Below, piece by piece: positions 1 through 8,029 of a stretch of 57,037 bases of DNA (the first letter of the stretch is position 1; each line of letters opens with the position of its first letter). The notes under the pieces are model-generated. The model saw nothing but the letters and a program-made list of their open reading frames with translations. It was not told where the DNA came from and did no database searches. The position numbers and the translations under genes were made by a program. The DNA comes from an uncultured Clostridia bacterium. Its GTDB lineage: Bacteria > Bacillota > Clostridia > Christensenellales > Aristaeellaceae. The stretch is from NCBI GenBank assembly GCA_947166385.1, contig CAMVEB010000024.1, positions 1 to 57,037 of the forward strand. The letters are read 5' to 3'.

Positions 1-2
1 CC

Positions 3-932
3 GAGCTGAACGCGGGCTGCATCTGCTGCACCCTGGCCGGGGATTTCCAGGCCGCCGTGGATCAGCTGATCGATACCTATCATCCGGATCGGATCCTCGT
101 GGAGCCCACCGGTGTCGGCAAGCTGAGCGAGATCCTCTCCGCCGTGGAAAAGGCGAAAACCCGCCATCCCGATATTGTGGTCGGCGGCAGCGCCACCGTG
201 GTGGATGCCGGCAAGTGCCGGATGTATATGAAGAATTTCGGGGAGTTCTTCCTGGATCAGGTGAAGAGCGCCTCCACCGTGATCTTCAGCCGCACCCAGC
301 TGCTGCCGGCGGATCGGGTGGAAAAAAGCCGCCTGCTGATCGCGGAAGCTCATCCCGATGCCCGCATCATCACCACCCCCTGGGATGATATGGAGCCTGA
401 TTTCATTTTCGACGTGATCGAGAACGGCAAGCCCATCTGGTTCGCGCCCCTGGATGATGACGATGACGACGACGATGACCATGAGCATGAGCATCATCAC
501 CATGAACATCATCATGATCATGACGATCATGACGATGACGACGATCATGACCATGAGCATCATCATGAGCACGATCACGGTCATGAACATCATCATCATG
601 ATCATGACCATGAGCACCATCATCACTATCACCACGGGGAAGGGGAACATGATGCCGACGAAGTTTTCGGCAATATCGGTCTCGAAACCGCGCAGCGCTA
701 CGAGCAGGAGGAAATCCGTTCTGCCCTGCAGAAGCTCGCGGACGAGGAGGAATACGGCCGGGTGCTCCGCGCCAAGGGCATCCTGCAGAATGCGGCGGGC
801 GAATGGTTCCAGTTTGATTACGTCCCCGGGGAAATCGATCTGCGGGACGGCAGCGCCGATTATACCGGCCGCCTGTGCGTGATCGGTGCTGATCTGAACA
901 AAAAAGCAATTACGGAGCTGTTTCATCTATGA
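3..932 (+). CDS. CobW/COG0523-family GTPase with His-rich metal-binding insert (5' truncated by window edge)
   Basis: The reading frame is open from the first bases of the window, so the N-terminal P-loop lies outside. The visible part begins with Glu-Leu-Asn-Ala-Gly-Cys-Ile-Cys-Cys, the CxCC metal-binding motif that is the hallmark of COG0523 (CobW/ZNG1/YciC) G3E GTPases, which hand metal ions to target proteins using GTP. From about base 450 to 650 the protein has some 70 residues that are almost only Asp, Glu and His, with about 30 His, placed between the GTPase and CobW C-terminal domains, the usual site of metal-binding stretches in this family. The stop overlaps the start of the next gene by four bases (ATGA), so the two are translationally coupled. 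Zinc, nickel or cobalt handling is inferred; the metal cannot be told from sequence. The GTG at 57 is internal, not a start. Confidence 0.88.
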   Translation, partial: ELNAGCICCTLAGDFQAAVDQLIDTYHPDRILVEPTGVGKLSEILSAVEKAKTRHPDIVVGGSATVVDAGKCRMYMKNFGEFFLDQVKSASTVIFSRTQLLPADRVEKSRLLIAEAHPDARIITTPWDDMEPDFIFDVIENGKPIWFAPLDDDDDDDDDHEHEHHHHEHHHDHDDHDDDDDHDHEHHHEHDHGHEHHHHDHDHEHHHHYHHGEGEHDADEVFGNIGLETAQRYEQEEIRSALQKLADEEEYGRVLRAKGILQNAAGEWFQFDYVPGEIDLRDGSADYTGRLCVIGADLNKKAITELFHL

Positions 933-1879
933 TTCGCAGATTTGTCCCGGTCTATCTGTTGACCGGTTTCCTGGAAAGCGGGAAAACCACCCTCGGCCTG
1001 ACCATTCTGGGAAACGAGCGCTTCACCAACGGCGGGAAGACCCTGGTCATCTGCTGTGAAGACGGGGAAGCCGAGTGGGACGCCGCGTCCCTGGAAAAAA
1101 ACAAGGGGTCTCTGGTCATGCTGGAAGATCAGGAGGACTTCACCACAAAGCGCCTGCAGGAGCTGGAGGATGAATACAAACCTTCCTGTGTCATCCTGGA
1201 ATATAATACGATGTGGGGTATCGACCTGCTGGATACAGTCAGCCTTCCCCGTCTCTGGGATTGGGCGCAGATGGTCACCACGGCCGATGGCACAACCTTT
1301 GATAATTATATGACCAACATGCGGAAGATCCTGACGGATCCGATGAAGTTTGCCGATATGATCTGCGTCAACCGCTGCGCCCCGGATTTTAATAAGGGCT
1401 CCTGGCGCAGGCAGCTGCGGGCCATGAACCCCAATGCCACCATTTTCTTTGAAAACCTGGATGGCACGGTGGATGACGGCATCACGGATGAGGACCTTCC
1501 CTATGATATGAAGGCGGAGATCATCAGCATCGCGGAGGATCAGTTCGGTATCTTCTATGTGGACAGCATGGAGCATCCGGAGCGGTACGACGGGAAAAAG
1601 GTCCGTCTCGTGGGCCAGGCCTGGAAGCGGTCCGGTTTCCCGAAGGGCTTCTATTATTTCGCGCGGAATGCCATGACCTGCTGTTCCAACGATATTGCCC
1701 CCTGCGGCTGGGTCTGCCAGGGCAGTCGCACCCCGGACAATAAGACTTATTTCACCCTCACCGCCCTCTGTAAGCAGGTGAAGGGTCCGGAAGGCGAGGT
1801 TGCACTCATGCTGAATGAACTTTCCGCTGAGCGTGCCAAAGCTCCCCGGGAGGAACTGGTCAGCTTTGTGAATCTGTAA
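929..1879 (+). CDS. CobW-like P-loop GTPase fused to YcgQ/DUF1980-like C-terminal domain
   Basis: 316 residues. The N-terminus has a G3E-type Walker A motif, GFLESGKT at residues 13-20, as in CobW/CooC-like GTPases. The usual CxCC motif is absent: the corresponding stretch reads CCEDGEAEWD. The last 110 or so residues are different in kind: 'YDGKKVRLVGQ', then 'YYFARNAMTCCSNDIAPCGW' (MTCC at 249-252) resemble the C-terminal domain of YcgQ/TIGR03943 proteins (DUF1980), where an R-x-x-MTCC-x-A-D motif is conserved. In Bacillus, ycgQ/ycgR homologues sit in zinc-responsive regions near COG0523 genes (established knowledge). A protein joining both halves, overlapping a His-rich CobW gene by four bases, suggests a two-subunit metal-trafficking system. 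Which metal and which client protein are unknown. No signal peptide or membrane segment is visible. Confidence 0.8.
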   Translation: MIRRFVPVYLLTGFLESGKTTLGLTILGNERFTNGGKTLVICCEDGEAEWDAASLEKNKGSLVMLEDQEDFTTKRLQELEDEYKPSCVILEYNTMWGIDLLDTVSLPRLWDWAQMVTTADGTTFDNYMTNMRKILTDPMKFADMICVNRCAPDFNKGSWRRQLRAMNPNATIFFENLDGTVDDGITDEDLPYDMKAEIISIAEDQFGIFYVDSMEHPERYDGKKVRLVGQAWKRSGFPKGFYYFARNAMTCCSNDIAPCGWVCQGSRTPDNKTYFTLTALCKQVKGPEGEVALMLNELSAERAKAPREELVSFVNL

Positions 1880-1880
1880 C

Positions 1881-1911
1881 AAAAAAGCCGGGCTGGAATG
1901 CTCGGCTTTTT
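1881..1911 (+). terminator. Intrinsic terminator of the CobW pair
   Basis: An inverted repeat AAAAAGCCG ... CGGCTTTTT encloses a short GC-rich loop and ends in a T tract, starting one base after the stop codon. The A tract on the 5' side also gives a T run on the other strand, so it may end the convergent minus-strand transcript as well. Confidence 0.88.
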
Positions 1912-1927
1912 CGTTTGTATCATTTTC

Positions 1928-2659
1928 TTATTCTTCCGGTTCCTCCGGAATTTCCGCGTCCGCTGCTTCGTTCACTTCCTGTGCGGCACGGCGGCGGCGG
2001 AAAACCGTCCCGTCTTCCGGTGTTTCTTCCGTCGTTTCCTCCGGATCTCCGTATTCATCCGTCTCCGGCACATAGCCGATCGTCTGGCCGGTCTCCCCGC
2101 CCTCATCCCTCTGCAGATCGATGGTCATCAGCGGTTCCTGCCCTTCCATCCAGCTTCCGAAAAGGAATCCGGCCGGGATCAATGCCAGCCGCTGCAGGAA
2201 CACAAAGTAGTTCGCTTCCCCGGCACCGGTAAAGTGGTGGGCAAACGCGGTCCCGACCACCAGCAGCATCGTCGCGAATGCCGCGCCTGACAGCCCGATC
2301 CCCCAGGTTCGGGATTGATCCGGCGACACCGCGATCTTCAGCATTCCCAGGAAGATCAGCACCATCAGCAGGCATTCCAGGATCGGGAACAGAAGATAGA
2401 AGGCGTTGAACCCCCGGGAAAAGCTCTGGATCAGATACCAGACGAATTCCACCACATACGCCAGCACCGACACCGCGAACCCGCAGGGCAGCAGCATCTG
2501 CAGGGATTCTGTGAACGCGCCGATGGTCATCAGTGCCGCGCCGATAAAGATCATCAGTCCCGCAAACGAGAAATGCATGACCAGGCAGATCAGCGCCAGG
2601 AAGGCGAACGCCGCCAGGCAGCATCCGGTCAGTACTTTCAGTTGCTTTTTGTCAAACAT
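1928..2659 (-). CDS. Polytopic membrane protein with acidic cytoplasmic tail, unknown function
   Basis: 243 residues that I do not assign to a family. About six hydrophobic segments are visible (roughly residues 9-29, 31-50, 57-79, 87-109, 119-141 and 153-170), followed by a 70-residue soluble tail rich in Glu, Asp and Thr with one basic patch (FRRRR). The start ATG lies 14 bases after the DegV stop, so the gene is very likely expressed from the DegV promoter. DegV proteins bind fatty acids, so a membrane or lipid role is conceivable, but nothing in the sequence proves it. Confidence 0.75.
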   Translation of the reverse strand: MFDKKQLKVLTGCCLAAFAFLALICLVMHFSFAGLMIFIGAALMTIGAFTESLQMLLPCGFAVSVLAYVVEFVWYLIQSFSRGFNAFYLLFPILECLLMVLIFLGMLKIAVSPDQSRTWGIGLSGAAFATMLLVVGTAFAHHFTGAGEANYFVFLQRLALIPAGFLFGSWMEGQEPLMTIDLQRDEGGETGQTIGYVPETDEYGDPEETTEETPEDGTVFRRRRAAQEVNEAADAEIPEEPEE

Positions 2660-2672
2660 GGAACCCCTCCTC

Positions 2673-3509
2673 TCAGAATCCGATAATCAGGCCATGCCGT
2701 TCCGCATAGAAGCTGTCCAGCCCGCGGGTTTCCATCAGGATCACCCGCACGCCGGGAAAGGTTTCCTCCAGCTTTGTCTTCAGCGCGGTTGCGTCCTTTT
2801 CGTTTTGACAGTGACTGATGCGGATTTCCTTTCCGCTCACGCCGATTTTCTGCATTTCCTCCGTCAGGAAGCGGATCATGCTCCTGTCGCCCCGGGCTTT
2901 GCCGCGGATGGTGATCTCTCCGGCTTCGCTCCCGACGCCGATGCCCCAGAATCCCAGGTGCCCGGCGATGAAACCGATCAGTCGGCTCACCCGCCCGGCC
3001 TTGATCAGGTTGTGGTAGGAGGCCAGCGCGAAAATGGTGTGGATCTTCTCCGCTTCCTCGTTCAGTGCTTTCTCGATCTCCCCGAAGCCTTTTCCCGCCA
3101 GGATCAGCTCCCGTGCTTTCAGCACCAGCATGGCGGCTTCCGGCCCTGTGGCCTTACTGTCAATGACGGCAATCTGCTTCTCCGGATCTTCTTCCTGCAT
3201 CATGTTCTTTGCGGTGGAGGCGCTGTTGTAGCTGCCGGATAACGCGCTGGATATGGTGAAGGCCAGCACCGGTCCTTCCGGCGCAAACTTCTCCCGCCAG
3301 TCCTCCGGGGAGGGGCAGGAAGTCTGTGCCATTTCCGCGTGGTTCTCGTTGGCGGTCAGCATCTCATCCACCGGGATGTTCTCATCGTCGATATATTCGC
3401 GTTCTCCGATCCGGATGGTGAAGGGAATCGTCGCAAAATCGAATGCTCCTTCCCCGCCTTCCAGTTCGAACAGATCGCAGCTCGTATCTGCCACAATGTG
3501 CCAGATCAT
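2673..3509 (-). CDS. DegV family fatty-acid-binding protein
   Basis: 278 residues, the standard length of DegV/FakB proteins. The N-terminal 'VADTSCDL', the 'TSCPSPEDW' loop near residue 63 and the 'ISSALSGSYNSA' segment are typical DegV features that line the fatty-acid pocket; in FakB homologues the bound fatty acid is passed to the kinase FakA. No fakA is in this window, so whether this copy serves fatty-acid activation is open. Start ATG at 3509 follows AAGGAG with an 11-base gap, and a sigma-A promoter lies directly upstream. First gene of a two-gene unit with the membrane protein at 1928-2659. Confidence 0.92.
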   Translation of the reverse strand: MIWHIVADTSCDLFELEGGEGAFDFATIPFTIRIGEREYIDDENIPVDEMLTANENHAEMAQTSCPSPEDWREKFAPEGPVLAFTISSALSGSYNSASTAKNMMQEEDPEKQIAVIDSKATGPEAAMLVLKARELILAGKGFGEIEKALNEEAEKIHTIFALASYHNLIKAGRVSRLIGFIAGHLGFWGIGVGSEAGEITIRGKARGDRSMIRFLTEEMQKIGVSGKEIRISHCQNEKDATALKTKLEETFPGVRVILMETRGLDSFYAERHGLIIGF

Positions 3510-3536
3510 CCGATCATCATCTCCTTTATCCCGGGT

Positions 3537-3565
3537 ATTTTACATCGTTTCCGGATGAATTGCAA
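3537..3565 (-). promoter_or_regulatory. Predicted sigma-A promoter for the DegV operon
   Basis: On the minus strand: -35 TTGCAA, 17-base spacer, -10 TAAAAT. The transcript would begin about 20 bases before the DegV start codon. Confidence 0.65.
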
Positions 3566-3571
3566 ACGGCG

Positions 3572-5185
3572 TCAGCCCCACAGCTGGGTCAGGGCGGGCA
3601 CCATCTGTTTCTTCCGGCTCACCAGTCCGGGAATAAAGGCATGGTTTTCTTCGATTTCCCGCAGGTCAAAAGCCTGCCGGATCACCTCTTCCTCTCCCTG
3701 GAACAGCAGGTCCGTTCCTTCCCGAAGCACATCGGTGATCATCAGCAGGACCATGTCCGCTTTTCTGCTGTCCCTGACTTCCTTCATCTCGGCCAGCAGT
3801 TCTCCCCGCCGGGACAGCATGGCGGCGGAGTCCATCGTCGTAATCTGGCTGATAATCACGTAATGCTCTCCGAGATGGAATTCCTTCATGTCCGTCTTCA
3901 GCAGCACGTCCGCGGTTTTGTCCATCGAGCTGGCGGAGAAAACCTCCTGTCCCAGTTTGTCCAGATCCAGTCCGGCAATCCGGGCCAGCCGCTCCGCCAT
4001 CCGGCGATCCCGCGCGGTCGTCGTCGGGCTCTTGAACATGACGGTGTCGCTGACGATCGCGGCGGCCATCAGGCCGGCCAGCTTTTCGCCCGGCATCAGC
4101 CCGTTCTCCTGGAACATCGTCGCGATAATCGTGTTCGTGGATCCGACCGGTTCATTCCGCATGAAAACCGGGTACCCCGTCTGCACATCCGCCAGCCGGT
4201 GATGGTCAATAATCGCCACCAGTTCCGCCTGGTCCAGCCCGGCCACGCTCTGCCCCAGTTCGTTGTGGTCCACCAGCACGATCCGCTTCCGCCGCGGCTG
4301 CAGCAGGTGGTACCGGCTCAGCGTGCCGACCACCTGACCCATGCTGTTCAGGATCGGATAGCTCCGGTGCCGGTTTTTCAGCACCAGCTCGCGCACGTCG
4401 TCCAGGTAGTCGTCCAGGTGGAAGCACAGGATGTCCTCCGTCTGGGCAATCCGGTTCACCGGGGTCGACAGGTACAGCAGCCTCACAGCCCGCCAGGCAT
4501 CCAGCGGAGTGGAGATGATGCATGTTTCCGAGGCATATCCCCGGTATTTCTCTCCCAGGTCGCTCTGGCACAGGATGATGCAGTTCACCTTGATCTCCAG
4601 CGCCTTTTCAACAACCTCGGGCTGGTTTCCGCACAGCACGACGCTGTTCTTCCCGGCGCCCTTCAGCGGATCTCCGCAGCCGGGCAGCGCGATGGTCACC
4701 TCGCCGGAAATCGTATCGAACATGTCTTCTTCCCGGTTCAGGATATGCCCTTCCAGCGCGCTCAGCACGTTGAACACAGGCACATCCTGGACAACCGGCG
4801 TCTGGATGGAGCGCATATCGTTTTCCGCGATGCTCGTTCCCGTGACCAGGCCGAACAGCGTCTCATCCTCGTTGATGATCGGCAGCAGGCTCAGGTTCGG
4901 AGATTCCTGCAGCATCTTCCAGGCGTGGCTCACCGGCACGCTGGCCGCCAGCATCGGCGGCCGGTCAAATTCGACGTCCCGGATCTGAGTCCTGACCGAG
5001 GAAATCTTCGCCGGAGGCTGGAAACCGAACCGCTTCAGCAGGAAGGCGGTCTCGTCATTCAGATGTCCGAGCCGGACGGGAACACAGTTGTTGTCCCCCA
5101 GCATGTTGCACAGGTTCGCGTATGAAATGGCTGCCACAATGGCATCCGTGTCCGGATTGCGGTGTCCGCAGACATAAGTGGTCAT
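3572..5185 (-). CDS. ppaC: Manganese-dependent inorganic pyrophosphatase with CBS and DRTGG regulatory domains
   Basis: 537 residues. Family II PPase of the DHH superfamily, hydrolysing pyrophosphate in the cytoplasm. The DHH domain starts with GHRNPDTDA (His8, Asp12, Asp14 as metal ligands) and continues after the insert with 'VDHNE' and the signature 'IIDHHR'. The C-terminal DHHA2 domain follows, ending in '...VSRKKQMVP', where the Arg-Lys-Lys grips phosphate. Between the two halves of the DHH domain lies the regulatory insert CBS1, DRTGG and CBS2 (roughly residues 65-300). In this subclass adenine nucleotides control activity: AMP and ADP inhibit, ATP and diadenosine polyphosphates activate. 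The ATG at 5185 overlaps the galE stop as ATGA and follows GAGGGAG; an upstream in-frame ATG lies inside galE and lacks such a site. Pairing with galE is unusual but fits a need to clear pyrophosphate from UDP-sugar synthesis. Confidence 0.95.
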   Translation of the reverse strand: MTTYVCGHRNPDTDAIVAAISYANLCNMLGDNNCVPVRLGHLNDETAFLLKRFGFQPPAKISSVRTQIRDVEFDRPPMLAASVPVSHAWKMLQESPNLSLLPIINEDETLFGLVTGTSIAENDMRSIQTPVVQDVPVFNVLSALEGHILNREEDMFDTISGEVTIALPGCGDPLKGAGKNSVVLCGNQPEVVEKALEIKVNCIILCQSDLGEKYRGYASETCIISTPLDAWRAVRLLYLSTPVNRIAQTEDILCFHLDDYLDDVRELVLKNRHRSYPILNSMGQVVGTLSRYHLLQPRRKRIVLVDHNELGQSVAGLDQAELVAIIDHHRLADVQTGYPVFMRNEPVGSTNTIIATMFQENGLMPGEKLAGLMAAAIVSDTVMFKSPTTTARDRRMAERLARIAGLDLDKLGQEVFSASSMDKTADVLLKTDMKEFHLGEHYVIISQITTMDSAAMLSRRGELLAEMKEVRDSRKADMVLLMITDVLREGTDLLFQGEEEVIRQAFDLREIEENHAFIPGLVSRKKQMVPALTQLWG

Positions 5186-6219
5186 TTCGCTGTTTCTCCC
5201 TCTTCGCTCTGGTATCCTTCCGGGTTCATACTCTGCCATCTCCAGGAGTCGGCGCACATGTCTTCTATGCCGTACTGCGCCTCCCAGCCCAGTTCAGCCT
5301 TCGCCTTGCCCGGATCGCAGTAGCATACGGCGATGTCCCCGGGGCGCCTCGGTTTGACGGCGTAGGGAATCTCGCGGCCGCAAGCCTGTTCGAAGGCTCT
5401 GACGATGTCAATGACGCTGTATCCGTGCCCGGTCCCAAGATTGTAGATCCGCACTGCCGGCTCCTCCGCGAATTTCTGCAGAGCCTGCACATGCCCCCTT
5501 GCCAGGTCCACGACGTGGATGTAATCCCGGATGCCGGTTCCGTCCGGCGTATCGTAATCGTTGCCGAAAACGCCCAGCTCCTTCAGCCGCCCGATCGCCA
5601 CCTGCGCCACATAGGGCACCAGGTTGTTCGGAATTCCTTTGGGATCCTCGCCGATTTTTCCGCTCCGGTGCGCGCCGATCGGATTGAAGTACCGCAGCAG
5701 GATCACGCTCCATTCCGGGTCGGATTTCTGGATATCGGTCAGGATCTGCTCCAGCATCCATTTGGTCCATCCGTAGGGATTGGTGCATGTCCCTTTCGGG
5801 CATTCCTCGGTAATCGGCACAAAGGCCGGATCGCCGTACACCGTGGCCGAGGAACTGAAGATGATCTTCTTCACCCCGTACTTCCGCATCAGGTCCGTCA
5901 GCGTCAGCGTCCCGTTCAGGTTGTTCGTGTAGTATTCAATCGGCTTCTGCACCGATTCGCCCACCGCCTTGTATCCGGCGAAATGGATCACCGCATCAAA
6001 GGCGAACTCCCGGAATACTTCCTCCAGCGCCGCCCGGTCGCAGATGTCAACCTGCCGGAAAACCGGTGTTTTCCCCGTGATTTCCGCGATCCGGTCCACC
6101 GCTTTCCTGCTGGCGTTGTATAAATTGTCCACGATTACCACATCGTGCCCCGCTTCCAGCAGTTCCACGCACGTATGGCTCCCGATGTATCCCGCTCCTC
6201 CGGTTACCAGAATCTTCAT
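5182..6219 (-). CDS. galE: UDP-glucose 4-epimerase
   Basis: 345 residues, a standard extended short-chain dehydrogenase. The NAD-binding glycine motif GGAGYIGSH is at residues 7-15, the catalytic Ser lies in FSSSATVYG (122-124), and the Tyr-x-x-x-Lys pair is Tyr149/Lys153 in NPYGWTKW. It interconverts UDP-glucose and UDP-galactose in the cytosol. AAGGAGG nine bases before the ATG fixes the start, and a clear promoter lies upstream. The galactose released by the pectin locus further along could enter here, though this gene is 28 kb away and separately transcribed. Confidence 0.96.
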   Translation of the reverse strand: MKILVTGGAGYIGSHTCVELLEAGHDVVIVDNLYNASRKAVDRIAEITGKTPVFRQVDICDRAALEEVFREFAFDAVIHFAGYKAVGESVQKPIEYYTNNLNGTLTLTDLMRKYGVKKIIFSSSATVYGDPAFVPITEECPKGTCTNPYGWTKWMLEQILTDIQKSDPEWSVILLRYFNPIGAHRSGKIGEDPKGIPNNLVPYVAQVAIGRLKELGVFGNDYDTPDGTGIRDYIHVVDLARGHVQALQKFAEEPAVRIYNLGTGHGYSVIDIVRAFEQACGREIPYAVKPRRPGDIAVCYCDPGKAKAELGWEAQYGIEDMCADSWRWQSMNPEGYQSEEGETAK

Positions 6220-6246
6220 GCCCGTTTCCCTCCTTCTCGTTCCTTT

Positions 6247-6275
6247 ACTTTATCACGCTTTCCGGGAAAGTACAA
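6247..6275 (-). promoter_or_regulatory. Predicted sigma-A promoter for galE-ppaC
   Basis: Minus strand: -35 TTGTAC, 17-base spacer, -10 TAAAGT, then AAGGAGG before the galE start. Confidence 0.55.
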
Positions 6276-6290
6276 CTTGCAGAGTGAATT

Positions 6291-7079
6291 TCACAGTTTC
6301 TGACAGATATATAAAAGATGATTGGTGTTTCCTAACAATTCCCGTTTTTCTGAGAAAGCCAGATACCAGTTCACGAATGCAGGGAAATCCTCATCTGTGA
6401 TATGAAAGTCAGGCCGGTCCTCGATGGATTCCACAATTCCGTCTGTCCCGGTTGTAGCGATCCGGCGGACAGGTTTTCCGCTGAACAGCTGCTCAAACTC
6501 TTCGACATCATATCCGGTGAACAGCTGTTCCTTGAAATGCCGCATACGGTAATCCTTTGTGAAGTTTTCTTCCTGGCCTGCCGCCCAGTTCCCCTGCAGA
6601 TAATTGGCATACATGATTCCGAACACAGAGAGAAACGCAAACAGGAGAACACCATTTTTCTTTGTGACGCGGATGGCTTCATCAATGGCTTTGTGGACAT
6701 CGTCTTCATCATACAGATGATACAGCGGCCCCAGTACAAGCGTCATGTCAAAGATTTGATCTTCAAACCGATGCAGGTCCGTTGCATCTCCCTGAAACGA
6801 CTGAATGCATTGAATCCCTTTGCTGTTTTTCTGCAGGATGGAAAGATTGCTTTCCACCAGTTCCACTGCAGTTACGTTCATGCCCTCCTTTGCCAGTGCG
6901 ATGGAATACCGGCCCGTTCCGGCGCCGACTTCCAGCACTTTGGCCCCCGGCTTGATGAAACGGTGAATATAATTCATGGTGACAGCATATTCCAGCTGAC
7001 CGTGCCTGCTTCTCTGAAGTCTGCTGTCTTCATCCGCCTGACGATAGAAACTGCTGACGATCTCCGTTCTTGTACTCAT
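6291..7079 (-). CDS. Class I SAM-dependent methyltransferase
   Basis: 262 residues. SAM-binding motif I is VLEVGAGTGRYSIALA, followed by 'AVELVESNL' with the acidic residue that holds the ribose, and motif 'MTLVLGPLYHLYDEDD' further on, as in class I methyltransferases (Methyltransf_11/25 group). The substrate is not predictable. I chose the ATG at 7079 because GGAGG stands eight bases before it; the in-frame ATG at 7094 itself overlaps that GGAGG and has no site of its own. It is last in a same-strand group with an acetyltransferase, another methyltransferase and a PNPOx-like protein. Confidence 0.88.
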   Translation of the reverse strand: MSTRTEIVSSFYRQADEDSRLQRSRHGQLEYAVTMNYIHRFIKPGAKVLEVGAGTGRYSIALAKEGMNVTAVELVESNLSILQKNSKGIQCIQSFQGDATDLHRFEDQIFDMTLVLGPLYHLYDEDDVHKAIDEAIRVTKKNGVLLFAFLSVFGIMYANYLQGNWAAGQEENFTKDYRMRHFKEQLFTGYDVEEFEQLFSGKPVRRIATTGTDGIVESIEDRPDFHITDEDFPAFVNWYLAFSEKRELLGNTNHLLYICQKL

Positions 7080-7108
7080 ACGGATAGCCTCCATAAAACA
7101 GATAATTC

Positions 7109-7122
7109 AAAGCTGCAGCTTT
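7109..7122. repeat. 14-bp perfect palindrome
   Basis: AAAGCTGCAGCTTT reads the same on both strands and sits in the 151-base gap between the acetyltransferase stop (7231) and the methyltransferase start (7079). It could be a regulator site or a short RNA hairpin; no T tract follows, so a terminator is unlikely. Confidence 0.35.
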
Positions 7123-7230
7123 ATGATTCGATACGGAACGCAGGGAATCCTGTATGGAGAATCCGCATGAAAAGACCGCCGATCAATGAATCAGCGGGTC
7201 TCAGGATAGCTGCAGATTTCGTTTTCCGGG

Positions 7231-7977
7231 TTATTGACCGGCCAGTTTCAGAAACTTGGTATCATTCATCTGCTCGTTTGTCAGATATTTCCCGTCATAG
7301 AACAGGGCGTAAGTTGTGATCGGTGTCGGTACTGTCTGAGCCGCTTCCTGACTGTCAATATGGATGGCCCTGAACGGGATGCCATGTTCTTTTGCAGTCT
7401 GCTCAACAATCGGGACATATTTCGCGTTGAACGGACACTGGCTCGTATAGTACAGAACGTAGCCGTCTCCGTCTGTATGGGGATGCCGGGCGCATTCCCT
7501 GAATTTCGGCGGTTCTGCGTCCGGTGAAAAAGGGAGATACCAGAGCTGGATGCCGTTATCTGCTTCATCGCACACGGTGAACCCTTGATGCTTCAGGAAC
7601 TTCGGATCGGCAAGGAAAGGCTTTTTCTTTTCGGCGCATAGAATGCACAGCCCTTTCCTGCCTTTTTCTTTGCTGTCTGAAATACATGCATTGAGCAGAT
7701 CATTGGAGTATCCGTGCCCTTTGAAAGAGCCGGAAACCCAGAGGCAGTCAATGTACATATATCCATCTGCATCGATCGGATTCCACGCGTTTTCAGCAGG
7801 GATATATTCAATGAAACATTTTCCGCGTTCCGTGCTTTTCAGGAAAACCAGCCCGTCATCAAACCGCTCTGCCAGCCAGGCTTTCTTGGAGGAAACCTGA
7901 ACATCCTTGTTATTGGATATCGCACAGCAGATGTGTTCCTTTTCGATATTTTCTTTCGTTACCTGAATATATTCCAT
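7231..7977 (-). CDS. YoaP-type GNAT acetyltransferase with thioredoxin-like C-terminus
   Basis: 248 residues. The N-terminal ~130 residues are a GNAT fold ('YMYIDCLWVSGSFKGHGYSNDLLNACI', the acetyl-CoA loop), and the rest contains 'YVLYYTSQCPFNAKYVP' followed by 'TPITTYALFYDGKYLTNEQM', as in the YoaP-like domain of Bacillus subtilis YoaP. The second half looks like a degenerate thioredoxin fold with a CPF in place of CxxC and a cis-Pro-like 'TPITT'. The acceptor substrate of this family is not known. GGAGAG precedes the ATG at 7977. It probably shares a transcript with the methyltransferase ending at 8030. Confidence 0.82.
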   Translation of the reverse strand: MEYIQVTKENIEKEHICCAISNNKDVQVSSKKAWLAERFDDGLVFLKSTERGKCFIEYIPAENAWNPIDADGYMYIDCLWVSGSFKGHGYSNDLLNACISDSKEKGRKGLCILCAEKKKPFLADPKFLKHQGFTVCDEADNGIQLWYLPFSPDAEPPKFRECARHPHTDGDGYVLYYTSQCPFNAKYVPIVEQTAKEHGIPFRAIHIDSQEAAQTVPTPITTYALFYDGKYLTNEQMNDTKFLKLAGQ

Positions 7978-8029
7978 GATGATACTCTCCTGCTATTGAT
8001 CAGCCCGGTTTACTTTCGGGGATCCCGTC

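Noticed and set aside
454..882. Met/Thr/Ile-rich frame inside the first CobW gene
   Set aside because: Caused by reading the GAT/CAT repeat of the His/Asp stretch in another frame.
3510..3571. Extending ppaC, the two methyltransferases or the phosphodiesterase to the longest open frames
   Set aside because: In each case a better ribosome site and the conserved N-terminus lie at the internal start, and the longer form overlaps a neighbour gene or promoter.
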